A stretch of 64,000 nucleotides of DNA. Origin: Trissonchulus latispiculum. Its lineage: Eukaryota > Nematoda > Enoplea > Enoplida > Ironidae. The DNA is taken from contig JASAND010030543.1 in the NCBI GenBank assembly GCA_030248195.1, forward strand, positions 1 to 64,000, read 5' to 3'. The notes beneath the pieces are model-generated. The model was not told where the DNA came from. It did not search any database and was given only the letters and a program-made list of their open reading frames with translations. The position numbers were made by a program, and so were the translations under genes. Below are positions 13,301 through 26,900 of the stretch, in pieces; positions within the stretch are counted from its first letter, which is position 1, and the number at the start of each line of letters is the position of its first letter.

Positions 13301-14733
13301 TTTGTTTGTATTGCGCTGTCGTCTGTCTGTCTACCTATGCTTTGAAATTTTAATTGAGTGCTGTAATGTGTCGTCGTACTTGGGAATGGTTTCTATATGC
13401 TTGTTGACTGTTGGTTCTCTTCGTTGTTGACGGAGTAAAAGTTTTTCGTACGGTACTCTTGACACTGCAGTTGGGTAGCGTCTGTACGGTTCTGTGACAT
13501 AATTCGTTTTGATTTAAGTTAAATTTAAGATAGCTGTATGGCAGGTATATTGGAGTGTGAACAATATGTACCAGACAGACAATATAGGAGAGCAGTAATA
13601 TGCAACAATAAGTCTAAATAAAGTTCTCACAGCGAACCTAGAAGGGGTTCACTTTCCAAGTCAACGAGCGTAGATCGGTTGCACTTTCTAAGTATGCTAC
13701 AGGTGTAAAAATTTGTTACCGGGACTTCATTTCTTTAGGTATTTTAATTACTACTCCAAATTGTAATGGGGGGGTATCGAGGAAAAAAGTAGCCCGTGAT
13801 CAGAAGAGCTCCACTCTGGAATTCAAGAAAACAATACATTAGGTAGCAGCATCATAGACTATGTGTTTTCAGCTCACTACACGCGATGTGCGCTTCGCCC
13901 GATACTCTGGATCCCCCCGTATCTTCCTGGAGGGGGCGGGGGAGAGGGCTCCCACTGTGCACTAGATACGCGCTTTTATATACCTAAGCGTCTGTGCTTG
14001 CTGATTGGCCCATCAGCTAAAGGCTTACGGTAGGTAATTTGTTATTTTTATTAATTATAACTTTAAAACAACTGTAGCTCTTTCCATGATACAAAAATTG
14101 TTGCATAAGGCAAAAATTCGAAGAAATGTAATCTGCAACAATTTTATATCATCGAAAAGGGCAGAAAAATGCGACAGTAAAGTAAGTCTTGGGCCAATGG
14201 CTCAACTAGGGCCCCAATAGGCCGGCCAGCGACCAGACACACGCTTAAAAGCGTGTATTTAGAGCAAAGTAGGATCCACGGGTGGCCCGAGTTAATGAGC
14301 TGAGCATGCCTGGCATGCTGAGTACATAGTAGTGTAAAAATTTCTCACTCTTATCTTTTGGCTGTAGCAAGAAAGCAAGAGCTCCTTATAAAGTAATTAG
14401 CTGCTATTGCGCATCAGGTTTACAATTATTGAAAATGTCCGTCCAGTGAAAAGTTTTACACAAAATCTTGCTTGTTGGAGATTAAATGATAAGTATTAAG
14501 TAATATATATAGGGTAGCGATATCATCTCAATATATAACTCCATTAAAAATTCACAATGGGGATCCTTCAATATCCTGCTGTGCCCACGATCAAATGAAA
14601 CACTGGCCGCCAGAGGAAATCAGGCCGCCCAGACCTGAGAAGGTAAGCTCTGCATCTGCCGGCCGGCCGTAACGAAACTTGGGATCCAAAGGATTCTCTT
14701 TACTAAAAACTCCGAAATTCGTTTGACTACAAT
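7338..14733. other. 3' UTR of the FUBP-like gene and intergenic DNA
   Basis: No supported gene. The first part is probably the FUBP-like 3' UTR. A candidate polyadenylation signal AATAAA lies near 9718, but several would serve. 8160-8290 is a fragment of a C-rich dispersed repeat. T-rich frames at 10786-11167 and 13224-13430 have low-complexity composition and no recognisable domain. 13740-14330 is GC-richer, with short inverted repeats (CGCTTTTATATA / TTAAAAGCG), and may be an old element. Confidence 0.5.
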
Positions 14734-15812
14734 TAGTGTTGTTTCAGTAACCGATTTTCAGTTTCAGTCGGCGATTCAAAATAATTTCAGTTTCAGTCGG
14801 GAACACAAAATAGTTAGTCCGGGAACACGAAATAGTTTCACGACCGTTTGCACCAAATGTGATTAACTATTTGCTAAGCACTTGCTAATCCGAAGACCAA
14901 ATGATCAGCTAAACAAGTGCTAATCTTGGAGCATTTGCTTAAATCTAATTAGAAAGTGATAAACAGATTATCAGTTTGGCAGTTGCTTAGCAAATGGTTA
15001 GCATTACTAAGAATTAACCAATGAAAATGCTGGATTTTTGGACTTGGACCAATCAAATCAGCTATGGGAATTTTATGCCATTGTCATGTGAAAGGACTGC
15101 TGTATCTGCTTATCACTTGCTTAACTTTTTCTCAGGACATACATTAGCACTTAGCAGTCTTTGAATTCGATGCAAGAAACCAATTTTTGTGTTCGGTTGA
15201 ATTATACATGTCCCCTAGCTGGGATGAGTTGTGTTGTTGAGTTATCTATATAAAATTAAACGGGTCGGATATTTCCAAATTCCAAATGTTTGAGAATCTT
15301 AAAAATAAAATTCGAAAAATTAGCAGGAATTTCGCAGGTAATCCTCCTCTAGAATAGAATTAAATATTTGCTTCTTGAGCACTTGATTAGTTGGTTAACT
15401 TAATCAGATTTGGTGCAAAGGAGTTTCGGATTAAGCACTTGCTAAGCAAGCACTTGATTAGTTGGTTAACTTAATCAGATTTGGTGCAAAGGAGTTTCGG
15501 ATTAAGCACTTGCTAAGCAATTGCTTAGCACGAAATTCGCTAATCATTTGCTAATCACATTTGGTGCAAACCAGTGTGAGTTTTTGTTTTTATGTGGAGT
15601 TTTAGTTCATTCAGAAAAGTACAGTTTCTAGTATTCAGAAATCATATAAAGCATAAATTTATGATAATTTAGGCTCCCAGTACATGACTAACGAAAACGG
15701 CTTAAAACCTTCAAAACTTCATTTTACATTTTTCTCACCGAAACTAGTTTTAGTTTGAGTTTCAGGTCTTCACTCAAATTATATAGTTTCAGTTTCAGTC
15801 GGCTTACTGTCA
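14734..15812. repeat. TTTCAGTTTCAGTCGG-repeat element, split by a nested MITE
   Basis: The left side begins TAGTGTTGTTTCAG and has several copies of CAGTTTCAGTCGG (14750-14810). The same word returns at 15750-15803. The two clusters flank the MITE at 14846-15571, so this looks like one older insertion interrupted by a younger one. No clean target-site duplication was found, so the outer limits are approximate. Confidence 0.45.
14846..15571. mobile_element. MITE with GTTTGCACCAAATGTGATTA terminal inverted repeats
   Basis: The 20-bp ends are perfect inverted repeats of each other (14846-14865 and 15552-15571) and continue imperfectly inward with TTTGCTAAGCACTTGCTAATC-like words. Inside, a block of about 70 bp is tandemly duplicated (15379-15520). 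The word GCTAAGCA/TGCTTAGC recurs in both orientations. No coding capacity. The superfamily is not assigned because no clear target-site duplication is visible. Confidence 0.7.
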
Positions 15813-16582
15813 TACTTTTATGTGATATGTCCTACTCTTGCTGCTACCACGACAAAAGTAACTAGCAAGGTAATGTAGTGGTTCAAGAAAAAAATGCCGA
15901 GAACAGTGGTAACAATCAACGAGCAAAAATCTTAATATCTTTGGTAATATACCTTGGTATATCAAAAAATGAGCGAGCCTGCGCAACACTTTTGTAAATC
16001 TCGTAATTTGTGAATATGAAAGCAGTAAATATCCTCTAGCTTTGCAACACACGATATATATACATAAATTTAATAAATTTTTACAATCCCTATTCTGTAG
16101 GTCTAGTATCGAAGTTTTGCAAAGTTGTGTCTGCGTGGCGTATTCAGGTTTTCAGCACTACCTAATCTGTGGCTTCGGCCTGTTATGAAACAAGTCATAA
16201 TAATAAAACTAGACTTTATTAATTGAAAGAAACAGAAATGCATGTAAATTTACACAGGCATATTGACACGGGGCAGACTACGTACATTATCAAAGCGAGC
16301 GAGGTAAATAGCACGCATACTGATTTTAATACACCATATTCACCCGAGCATAATACTGAAGCAAAATACACAGCATACGAAACGAACAACTACAGCCATT
16401 TTGTGACCGCGAATATAATACAGACTAGATAGCACTGGCTACTACGTAATGAATGCTGGAAAATTAGTGCTCAAGCAAGATGCGGATTATATATAGACTA
16501 CAGTGGTTATCACACTATCACAGCAAAAGCCAACTGACTTTGGGGAGAGGCGGTGCGAGCGCTTTACTGAAATTAGGGAGTA
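15813..16582. other. No gene recognised
   Basis: AT-rich intergenic sequence. Short open frames on both strands show no domain, splice signals or composition suggesting coding. Confidence 0.5.
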
Positions 16583-16590
16583 AGGGACAC

Positions 16591-16903
16591 TAGAGGTGAG
16601 CACGGGACGGCTCGGGCCGTAAGCTGGATAAAATTCAACCCGGCCCGAGGACAGCACTTTCCAAAATTTTACTAGCAATATTTCAAGGCAACTAGGAAAC
16701 TCTAAATCATCATACAAAGTGATAAATTTTGCTACAAAATAACCAGAATGAGTAAATTTTAAGCTAATTTGTGCTTTTACATTTTCTCGGAGTCAATCTG
16801 GCCCGTTTCGGCCCGCTCCTGCGAGCGGTTAATAAATTTCTCGGTCCGACTCACTAACCAACGGATGTCGGGCCGGGCCGACGGGACTAAATGGTCATCT
16901 CTA
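16591..16903. mobile_element. Short hAT-type MITE (313 bp)
   Basis: A perfect 8-bp target-site duplication AGGGACAC flanks it (16583-16590 and 16904-16911). Ends: TAGAGGTGAGCACGGGAC on the left; from the right, TAGAGATGACCATTTAGTCC. Next to each end are a few GGGCC/CGGCCC words. It is a short relative of the element at 6398-7193, and TAGAGRTGRxC ends are classic for hAT MITEs. Confidence 0.85.
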
Positions 16904-16911
16904 AGGGACAC

Positions 16912-19501
16912 ACCGAAAGCTCGAGGTGCTGCCTGTTAAGATTAGGATTGAAAACTTCCGGTATATAAAGGGAAGCCAAAAATAGAAAAAACAAAGTTTG
17001 CTCTTTCGACTAGAAGGATTCCTCTGTTGTACAGTCAGTTTAAATATTTTCAGCATTTCTGGTAAGGTATGATCTGTGAAAAACTCCAGGCAAAGGAGAC
17101 CTAGAACTCTGAAAAATCTAATCTCTAGTTTCCCTCCAGAAAATATAACAAATTTAAAAATCTGTTATCAGTTATCACACAATTTTTTAAATTACGATAA
17201 CACAAAAGGTCGGATCAAGCCAACTAATTTCCGCCTGCACTACAGCTCCACATTCAACGAAAACTAGAAGTCAACAGACCTCAAAAGGAAGCACAAATTC
17301 AACGATTGTGAACTAAAATCAGTTTACGTGTCGTGCACATACTATTATGCCAAGCCAATATCTGCCAAATAGAAAGTTAACACACGCCCTTACACCAGGT
17401 TAGTATGTAACTAAATACACAGTACATAATATACAATTTGATATGAACCTTAGAGATAACTGAATTTATAAAGCTGGACACTGATCAGAGTATATATTTT
17501 AATTAAAATGTCTTCTGTAAAAACTTTAGCTTTTTTACCATGACCTTCCTTCCCATACTTTCAATTCAATCCAAGGTAGCAAACAATTAGGACGTTACAC
17601 AATTAATGCAAGCAAAATATATATACAACAAGTTTACAAGTACATATTATGTAATCAACAGTGTGCGACCAAACAATAGCAGATCGCAAGGAATCGATTA
17701 CGTAAGCAACAACAAGAAGCTCAGCACACAAAAATCTGGCTTATTTCTAGTGGGGGATTGGGGTGGAGGCCGCCCCCATCAGCGACCTTCCCCATAACCT
17801 AAAAAGGTGCCAAATTTTACCATTTTTACCATCTTCAACAATTTTAAGGCTTCGCCGGATTCTAAAAGAAACTTTTGCTATTTTAGCTTAAAAAACATAA
17901 AATTAGTCGTTGTCGGCGATTTGTCGCAGTTGTTATACGTAAAATCGGAAAAATCTGAGCAAATTTTCCAAGAAATATACCCGTCATTTCGAGTAAGAGC
18001 CCCATCGAGCCCCCTAAATAAAAAATCGCCAAGAAATAAGCCAGAAAATGTTAATTTAAAACTGTATCTCACAAACTAATATAACAGACACCCTTTTAAA
18101 TCTTTACTTAGTTATGCCAATTTTTAACTTAAAAACGAGTGACTTAGCGACCTTAATTTTTCCAGAGTCAACTTCATTCAAGAATAAAGACTTGAAATAC
18201 AGAAAAAACCTGTGAAGCTTTGAGGCAAACATGTGGCACCCAGATGTACCGCGGTACCATTACATAGCGCATAAACACACCCACAGCATCAACCGGAAAG
18301 TAAGCACCGCACAAAGTAAAAAAAGTCTGAACAGCTTCAAAATTTCAGGTTATGAATTGTAAGTTGTTTAGTCCCATAAGCAAAAGTGTAAGCAAGACAA
18401 GGTTATGTACTAAAGCCAAGCATGAGCAATATTGGAAGCGGTTGTTTCTAGATTCACATAAAAACAGGAACAAAGCACACACGGACGGCAAAATTTAAGG
18501 AGGCCGCTTGCACCAAACTAGAATAACTTGTGGGAATGTCAATGTGGGGAAAGTCAGGAGGGGGGGGGGGGAATTCTTCGAAAAATACCTGAAAACTAGC
18601 AATTTTTTGCTGCTTGCTGCTGAGCTAAACATTATCAAAGTTTCAACCTAATCTTAAGCTTAAGACCTAAAAATCTAAAAATTTTCGATAATTCGCCCTC
18701 ACTTCTAGGTTGGGGAAGGCCCGAATCCAAAGGGGATAGATTTCTGGGGGCTTCCGGCTCCTGTAGGACAGGGCCAGATTGATTTTTCTTTAGCTAGTAT
18801 CGATTGGTGCAAGCCAGGTCCTAATCTACAAAAGCATCGACAACGCGTCAGTGAAAGATTAATTCAGGTCAGTAATGAAAAAGAACAAACAGAAATTGCT
18901 ATCTCATTTCATTTAATGCATTTCATGCCTTTTCTACATAAATGCAATATGCCGTTAAAAATGAGAAAAGCGAAATTTTTGGTGGTTTTGCGAAAATCTT
19001 ATTTTTCCTACCTTCGAATCGCTATGGGGGGCGCCCCCCCCCTCTGGATCCGCCATGGAGCCATAGCAGTATATGTATGTATACAGAAAGCCTAATTTTC
19101 CTGAAAGAATTTTTAGCCCATTTTATTCCCCACCAAACTTTTGGTCTTCCGACTCCACTCGTCCTCCCTATTTTTGCCTGAAAACCCAAGAACCAGCGAA
19201 CAGCATACAGCTGCGACGTTTTAAAAGCATGCCTGTTTCCATAAGTTATTTTCTAGTAAACAGAAAGTCACTAAAATAAAGATTTTTGTTTAGTTCTTCC
19301 AGATTACTCTTTCTGGGTGGTACGCTAGTGTCTGTATCCCAGCACCCGTTAGATTGTCTAAGTATTAGTCTACTGCGTAGAACAGGACAAAAGTGTATTA
19401 ACTTGATTAGTAAGTGCGTAACACAATATGTCGCAAGCACAAGAACGAATGTCAACTCATCGGTTATACAGACGTGCAAGGTCGCACCCAGGGAGGTCTC
19501 A
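16912..19501. other. Intergenic; fragments of G-run MITEs
   Basis: No gene recognised. 17740-17800 and 18555-18780 carry fragments of the CTGGCTTTTTCC MITE family (shared words include TTTTTTGCTGCTTGCTGCTGA and AAGGCCCGAATCC). The rest is AT-rich with only short frames. Confidence 0.45.
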
Positions 19502-19506
19502 GGTGT

Positions 19507-19830
19507 CTGGCTTTGTCCTAGGGAAAAATTTCTGGGTGAGGGGGGAGAAAAATTTTCGAAAAACGGTTAAAAAATAGCTATTTTTTAGTTCTGAGCTAAA
19601 AAATTAACTATTCTAACCTAAATTTAAACTTAAAATAGCTAAAAAATGCCTAAAAATCCGGCGGGGCAGGAATAATTTTTTAAAACTTACCCTCACAACC
19701 CCATTTTCCGGATACTTTACAGTTCTGGGGGGAAGGCCCGAATCCTGGGGGGTGTGACTGATTCTGGGGGGACGACCCAAGCCTGTGGGGACCCGATTTC
19801 CCGTAGTTTTTCCCTGTAGTAGAAAGCCAG
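19507..19830. mobile_element. MITE, CTGGCTTTTTCC family, copy 1
   Basis: Flanked by a 5-bp duplication GGTGT (19502-19506 and 19831-19835). The ends CTGGCTTT and AAAGCCAG are inverted repeats. The interior is typical of the family: G-runs just inside the ends, then AAAATAGCTATTTTTT, a TTAAGCTTAAA-like dyad, and a segment ending AAGGCCCGAATCC. Non-coding. Confidence 0.72.
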
Positions 19831-19835
19831 GGTGT

Positions 19836-20725
19836 CTAGAGCATAGCTCAGGTCACCCTTTTAGAAAGTGACACAAAGTTTCATGCGACTGATAGCAAAA
19901 CCAGCCGTTTTAAAACTATTTAATGCCGTCAGCGATATAATTTTTTGCTATTTTTGCAAGAATTAAATATATATGCAGTGTAAGATTTTTTGCAAAAAAA
20001 GCAAAAATTCTGCAACTTCTGGGGGGGCTGCATTCCCCATACCCCATTTCATTCGACCAGGAACCCCCCTTTTCCGAAGGATAGGCGCGGACCTGCATAC
20101 ACGTATAATAGTTATATTATATAATAATAGCTGGATCAAACTACAGTAAAAACATTATAGATTTGACAGTACAGCTAGAAAAATTCAGTCCTCGTGATAA
20201 GCACTGGACATTTTTCCTTTGCCTATAAAAACTATGGCATTATCCTTATCATAGTGACAACAAAGGTTTTTGGATCTGCTGGTCGAATTCCATACAGCAA
20301 TCCAAAATGCAAGCTTTAGGTTGATTATGGCCTCCAGAACCATTTTTGCAAACAATTATATATAAGTAGCTTTGAAATATTCTATACCTTTTATCAAAAC
20401 TTTGCAGATTTAAATTATTTTGGCTAAAGCGTGTACAGTTCATTAGTCTGTCAAATCGCATAAGATCCCAATACTTAATCTCTTAAATGCGAAATTAGTC
20501 TGTTCTAATATCCTTTGCCCATCACTACTAGCCACACACTCAGACACAATCATAGCGAAAAATCTAATACAGTTTAGTTAGCCATAAACCAACACACAAA
20601 CAAACAGTTATGTACATGCAGTATGTCTACTGAAACGATTATACAGCAAAATATTTCGATTCTTATTGGACTATGTACACAACAAAATGACCATGACGAA
20701 AGTTTTCAGGACGTGACCACCTTCT
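19836..20725. other. Region downstream of TEX264
   Basis: Contains a C-run repeat fragment (19910-20090) and AT-rich sequence. The proximal part up to 20725 is probably the TEX264 3' UTR on the - strand; its end was not located. Confidence 0.4.
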
Positions 20726-20965
20726 CTATTCCTCAGGAGCGCAGAGCTGCTCAAAAGATTCAGTAGAGGAACCACTGACACTGCTGTCCTTACGAGCACC
20801 GTCACCAGCAAGAAGTACTTTCTCCCCCTTATCGCCATCGCCAGATGCAGCAGCAGCAGCAGCAGCAGACTCTGTGACGCCTACTTCAGCGATGGAAGAC
20901 GAAACAGCAGAATTAGACGACGGAACGTCAGCAACAGAACCACCACTAACCAACAATTCATCGCC
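20726..20965 (-). CDS. TEX264: TEX264 exon 5: disordered tail with LIR motif
   Basis: Acceptor TTGCTTTAG at 20967-20966, stop TAG at 20728-20726. It encodes GDELLVSGG, a Ser/Val/Ala-rich tract with an Ala run after TES, and ends SGSSTESFEQLCAPEE. FEQL fits the aromatic-x-x-aliphatic LC3-interacting consensus, with serines just upstream that could be phosphorylated. The vertebrate protein has FEEL in the same context. Confidence 0.86.
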   Translation of the reverse strand, partial: GDELLVSGGSVADVPSSNSAVSSSIAEVGVTESAAAAAAASGDGDKGEKVLLAGDGARKDSSVSGSSTESFEQLCAPEE

Positions 20966-23900
20966 CTAAAGCAAGTATATAATAAATTATTAATCAATTT
21001 CTGTCAAACATCAATCAATAAATTGATACATGCATTTAGATAGCATCAAAAATAGCGGCTATACGCTACAGTTCAGAGGCAGAAGAGTGGACAAAACGCA
21101 ATACATTTAAAGGACCAACGAACCTGTTCCACAGATTCAGAGCTTTCCGCTTCCCCGCTGGTAACGTCCTGATCCTCCAGATCAGAGCGATTGGAATCGA
21201 GCCCAGCCTCCTCTCCCGGTGGCTCATCCTGGTCATCATCCTCGGAAGGCAACGATGACGGAAAGGGTACAGGGATATCATCACCGCACTCGGGTACAAA
21301 GAAATCCGTCTGCTTGGAGAGGGGAAGCATGTAGACAATCTCGTTGAGAACACCGTACAGCTCCAGAGCTGGATAGGCACAAAGGGTACGATCCTAAACA
21401 AAAAGAGTAATCTGTGTGATAACGGGGCACAGCGAAAGATCGGTAAGAAAGAGACAGCCAATGATCATAGCTTATCACTAATTATATACTTAGTATAAAT
21501 ATATGCATCGAGCGACCTCCTCATAGGTATATTATGGCCATATTTAATGTAATTTCATATATTGAATTTATTAGGAAGGGAACCGACAGCACACAGATCA
21601 CTGGTAATCCCGACTAACAAATAAAGACTGTGTAGTTTATGTTTCACCGGCCCAGAAGGTGTTTGTTAGGATTAAGATTAAATATTATGCTACTCTTTGG
21701 AAGTGGAAAAGTAAACAGTGCAAAGGTCTACTACGCAAGTACTGATAATGATGTAAGCCAAAGACTAGTGACAGGTAGGTGCAACGTTTCACCGAATGTC
21801 AAAAATCAAATCTCTTCTGAAATTCAATTTTGTCTTAACTTTAGGGTATACATTCGTAATTGCAGTGAATTTTTGTCGTGTTGTTGCTGCGGCAGCTTCC
21901 AAAAGCTGAGAAAGCTTTGAACAATTACTCTTGAAAATAGTATAAACTTTGCATTCTTGATAAATTTGAGTGCCACATCCGCATTTCGGCTTCGCCAATC
22001 TTTCGTCATTTTTATTTTGCCGTCAGCAAAACTATTGTTCATTTCCTGCAAACGACGCTATTTTTGACCAAGAAACCTAGGGTAGGTGGATAATGCAAAC
22101 TACTCTTCCACAAAAGAAAAACAACAGTGACAAAATAAAGCCAGAAAGAGCTAATCGAACAGACCTCTTTGAAGGCAGCAATCAGAGGATACACTTTTGA
22201 GGATGCAATTTTGAGTGAAAAGGGAGTGGTGTAGGGGAAGCTCGAGGTAACAGCCCGTTCAACAGGAGGCAGATCAAACAGACGATATCCTTTCTGTTCA
22301 AACAACTCCAGGGTGCTTTCATCCGCTGTGGGAGAATCCGCATCCTGGACAATTGACCCAACACAACAGCGCAGCTTTTCTACAGGCACAGTCTAAAAAC
22401 AACAGATAAACGTGCCCAAAAACTCACTACAAAAGGAACTTTAAACTTTTTAAGAACAAATTTAAGACAGAGCAGGGTTACAAACTTGTATATATATATA
22501 TACTAAAGACAAGGGTGGAATGGGGGAGTTCTCCCGTTGAAATTGCGGCCTCCAGAATTGCACCTACAATGCGTATCCTCCCATTTTTGAAGAAAAATTT
22601 CAAAATACACTATTGGTGTGGTTTGAGCAATTTGTGCACCATTTGCGTGGCGTGCATGAAAACGTACTGAGTTTTAGTTATTTTCTGTAGATTTTAAGAA
22701 TGCTTTGTAAAAAGCCTTCAGACATTACAAAAATTTCAACTTCTGTGGGGCACCGACCCCAGACACCCGTCATATTTTGGCATCGACCCGAAATCTTTTT
22801 CTGTGCTGAAGACATTTTGAGATTTGCAAATACTTACCATGCAAAATTAAACAACTTTTCTCTTTAGAACCACGGCCAAATTAAAACGCTACTATTTCAT
22901 GATTCACCCTGGGGTCGCCATCGTTGCAACCATCAACCAATACAGAATTTTGCATATTCACATGTTTTCTAAGGCTTATCGGTCCACAAAGAAAAAAGTG
23001 CGTTCATTTGTTGCAAAACTGGTCAAATCGTTAACAGCAAGCATCCAAATGCGATGCCGACATAAATTTGCTTTAAATTGTTGCAGATATGATATTTTAT
23101 TAGGTTTGTTTTATTCGCTTATTTCGTCAATCTAATTTTGAAACTAACAGGTACACAGCGTCTTACTGTTGTTCGTTATTATTACTATCAAAATTAAATT
23201 TGAATAGGTAACTTTATTGAAAAATTAAATTGTTGCAAAGTGTAATTCCAAAGCTTGACTGATTTGTTAGATTATCATTTTATATTCAATAATATAACGA
23301 TAACTCGTCAACTAATTGCGATAATCTAAATGCTTTTTGAAGTTAGTTATCCTGTTCTACCATTTAATGTTTATGTTTACTTGGTGTGTAAAGTATAACA
23401 TCATAATTAACTTCAAAAGCATTTAGATTATTCAGAGAAAGCTAAGCTAGATTTGAATTATATACAGCTATTGGCTTATTTCAGTTTAAATTTAAATTAG
23501 AGATGCACCGGGGCCGCCACTACCGGGGCCGGGGCCTTAAAGACACAAAGTAGCTCAAATTTTTAAAAATTTTAACAGGTCACAAAAATCTGCTACAAAC
23601 ACTATATTAATGTAGTTTTCGTTGAGCCAAGTGACTATCTCCTTGTTTGTATTCATTATTGCCGTCAAAAGTTGCAAAATTTTCAATTGTTTTCCATTTT
23701 TCGGCAGCTTTTTGAGGAGTTGAAAAACCGAAAAAAATAAAATTTCTCAGATTTGGCTGAAACTGACCAAAAATGTTGCCAATGGTAACTAGTTTATTTG
23801 CGCAAAATATTATGCCAACACTTCTTCCCTTCAGCCGGCTACGAAGGGCCAAAGTTGCCATAATCGCTGTTTCGGCTGAAAATCGCTGATTTTTCGAACT

Positions 23901-26900
23901 TTGAATGGCCATATCTCAAAACTGGGTCTGGGATTTTGCTCATCTTTTGCATGGACGTTGGTAGCATATAGATAAATAATATTTATAAAAATTGCGTGGT
24001 ACTAAGGCATAATGAGGTCGCTAGCTCAAAAAATGTGGAAATGCGCCTACTGAGCTTGGAGGCTTAAGCTAAGGTTCGACGGTCGCAAACTGCGGAACAT
24101 GACCGCTAGAAAACTCAAACTGGCAGGGATAGGTGCCCCATGTGTGGTGCCTGTATGGTTAAGATATGAACTGTCTGACTCTTCTCTATCGGCCTCAGCA
24201 CAATTTTGATTGCTGAAGTCCTACGGCGACGTTAGTGGCAGAGTCGAAAATCACGAATTTTGCTATAACTTGTTGAATATACGGAGTTGAGCTCTAATAT
24301 TTGGAGGTTTTCCTTTTACGTCAGGTTGCTACAAGTCCTGAAAGTTTGAGCCAAATCGATTTTTGAAGGTTGTCCGGAAGTACACGCAGCACAGTCGAAT
24401 TTCTCAGAAATCGACTCATATATATATATATATATATATACAAGAATAAAAATGCTCCGGTGGAGCATGAAAACTGCAATATGGGTGACACTGGGTTTTA
24501 AGCGGACAGAGGACTAGGTTTTAAAACGTAAATATGGGTGGGGCAGGTTGTAAATGCCAGAAGGACTAGGTTAAAAGCGCACTAATATGGACCAGCTTCG
24601 CTGAACAACCCATATTCGCGAAAACTGTCCAGAGTTTCTATCGGCTGCTGCTTGCTATATATTGCTATTGGCAGTTCTTCGGAAAAGTGTACGATTTGTC
24701 AGCATGGCCTGCAAGTATGTGGTCGTGCTCCTTATTATACAACTTAATAATACACGCACATAACGTCAACTGCTTTTCGCATCAACTTAACACAAGATTC
24801 TGCGCTGACACTGCAGAAAAAAAACCTTGAACACCTTTTTATCAGAACTGCATTGTTTATTTGGAATAAGCTTTAATATTTCAAAATCCTCCCGCTTGCT
24901 TTGAAAGCTGAAGAATGTAGATATTACTCGTATGTCATGTGGAGTGGAGCATGAGTGACCGCGAATATGGGTTGTTCAGCGAAGCTGGTCCATCTTAGTG
25001 CGCTTTTAACCTAGTCCTCCTGGCATTTACAACCTGCCCCACCCATATTAACCTTTTAAAACCTAGTCCTCTGTCCGCTTAAAACCCAGTGTCACCCATA
25101 TTGCATTTTTCATGCTCCACCGGAGCATTTTTATTCTTGTCCTATTTCATTTTTAAGGTTCTCAGTAAAAAGCAAAAACGTTAAAGCTGTGTGAAAGAAA
25201 CTTTAAAAATTCCGCCAATCATTAATCGTCAACCGAAAGTACAGAACAAAGAAGCTTGAAAAGTTCCAAGTTCTTCCTTTTTCTTTATTTTGACAGAAAT
25301 CCAACTTCCAGTACCCATGGCTGCAATAGTTTTAGTTACTGTATTTAGCATATAGCACTCTACTGCAGCGCAACCAAATGCAAACTTTACTGTCAGTGAA
25401 GGAAACTCATAAAACACGATTTGCAATGCTCTTCCGCACTTTTATACAAAATTTCGGACTATTGCAACTTACCTGTAGCTAGTTATAGGCCGTGCTGTAC
25501 TTGAGCAGCACTCTACTGCTGCGCAACCAGATGCAAACTTTACTGTCGGTGAAGGAAACTCATACGGCATGATTTGCAATGCTCTGCCGCACTTGTGTGC
25601 AAAATTTCGGACGATTGCAACTTACCTGTAGCTAGTTATAGGCCGTGCTGTACTTCAGCAGCACGCTACTGCAGCGCAACCAGATGCAAACTTTACTGTC
25701 GGTGAAGGAAACTCATACGGCATGATTTGCAATGCTCTGCCGCACTTGTGTGCAAAATTTCGGACGATTGCAACTTACCTGTAGCTAGTTATAAGCCGTC
25801 CTATACTTCAGCAGCACTCTACTGCAGCGCAACCACATAGTAACATCGTAATAAGTATCTATAATAGTTTATCATGTCCTAAACTATCTGTATGCCGAAT
25901 TTCAAATACCAGTGACGAATGAATAACTTGTTATCGACGGTGCTGTGTTTGGGACAGCACATACAGCGCGGTGGAAGCTAGAGAGTGCACCAACTAACAT
26001 AGCTACAGTTCCCCCTTACTACAGACATAATTTTCACCAAGTTTCATATGTTTAGCCGCTTACAGTAAGTCTACAGACAGCGTGCTATGGTTGCTGCATA
26101 ATAGTACAGCACGATAGCAGCACCGCACAGAGCTGCGACTATGCTCATCGTGTTCAGCGACCCCGGTAACCCTAACAAGTAATTAAAATGCTCCTCCGGA
26201 GCATGAAAAAGTAATATGGGTGGTGGTGAGGTTGTAAAATCAAGAGAGGACTAGTCTTAAAAATGCTTAATATGGGGCTAGGTTCAAAAAAAGAAGAGGA
26301 CTAGGTTGTGGGCGAATTAATATGGGCACAGCTTCGCCGAGCAACCCATATTCGCGGACTGAAGAAGTTATACACATACACAAACGTATACCAGAGTTTA
26401 GATTTAGTTACGGTGCGTAAATAATATATACAACTCTGATTAACGAGTTTTAATGGAAGCAAACATTTCTTTCAACAAACTCTTAATATTAGTGTGCATT
26501 TTAACCATTTATAAGAAAAGCCTATATTTCAACAATAATTTCAGGACTCTCCGACGATCTTCTATTTCCATTGAACCGCTAGCTTTACAATCATAGCCTT
26601 GGTTTTTTCTCGTTGCTTGCCGTAGTCCAGCACAACCAAATTACTATATAGTTGACGTATATATACCTAGCTAATCTAACTTTTTATCAAGCAACTTGCA
26701 GCGATTGTTGAACTGCTGGAATTGTTGTTATTGCCATTAATCGCTTTGTATATGACAATCGCCATGGCGAAGCGTGAAAGCCCGCGAATATGGGTTGCTC
26801 GGCGAAGCTGTGCCCATATTAATTCGCCCACAACCTAGTCCTCTTCTTTTTTTGAACCTAGCCCCATATTAAGCATTTTTAAGACTAGTCCTCTCTTGAT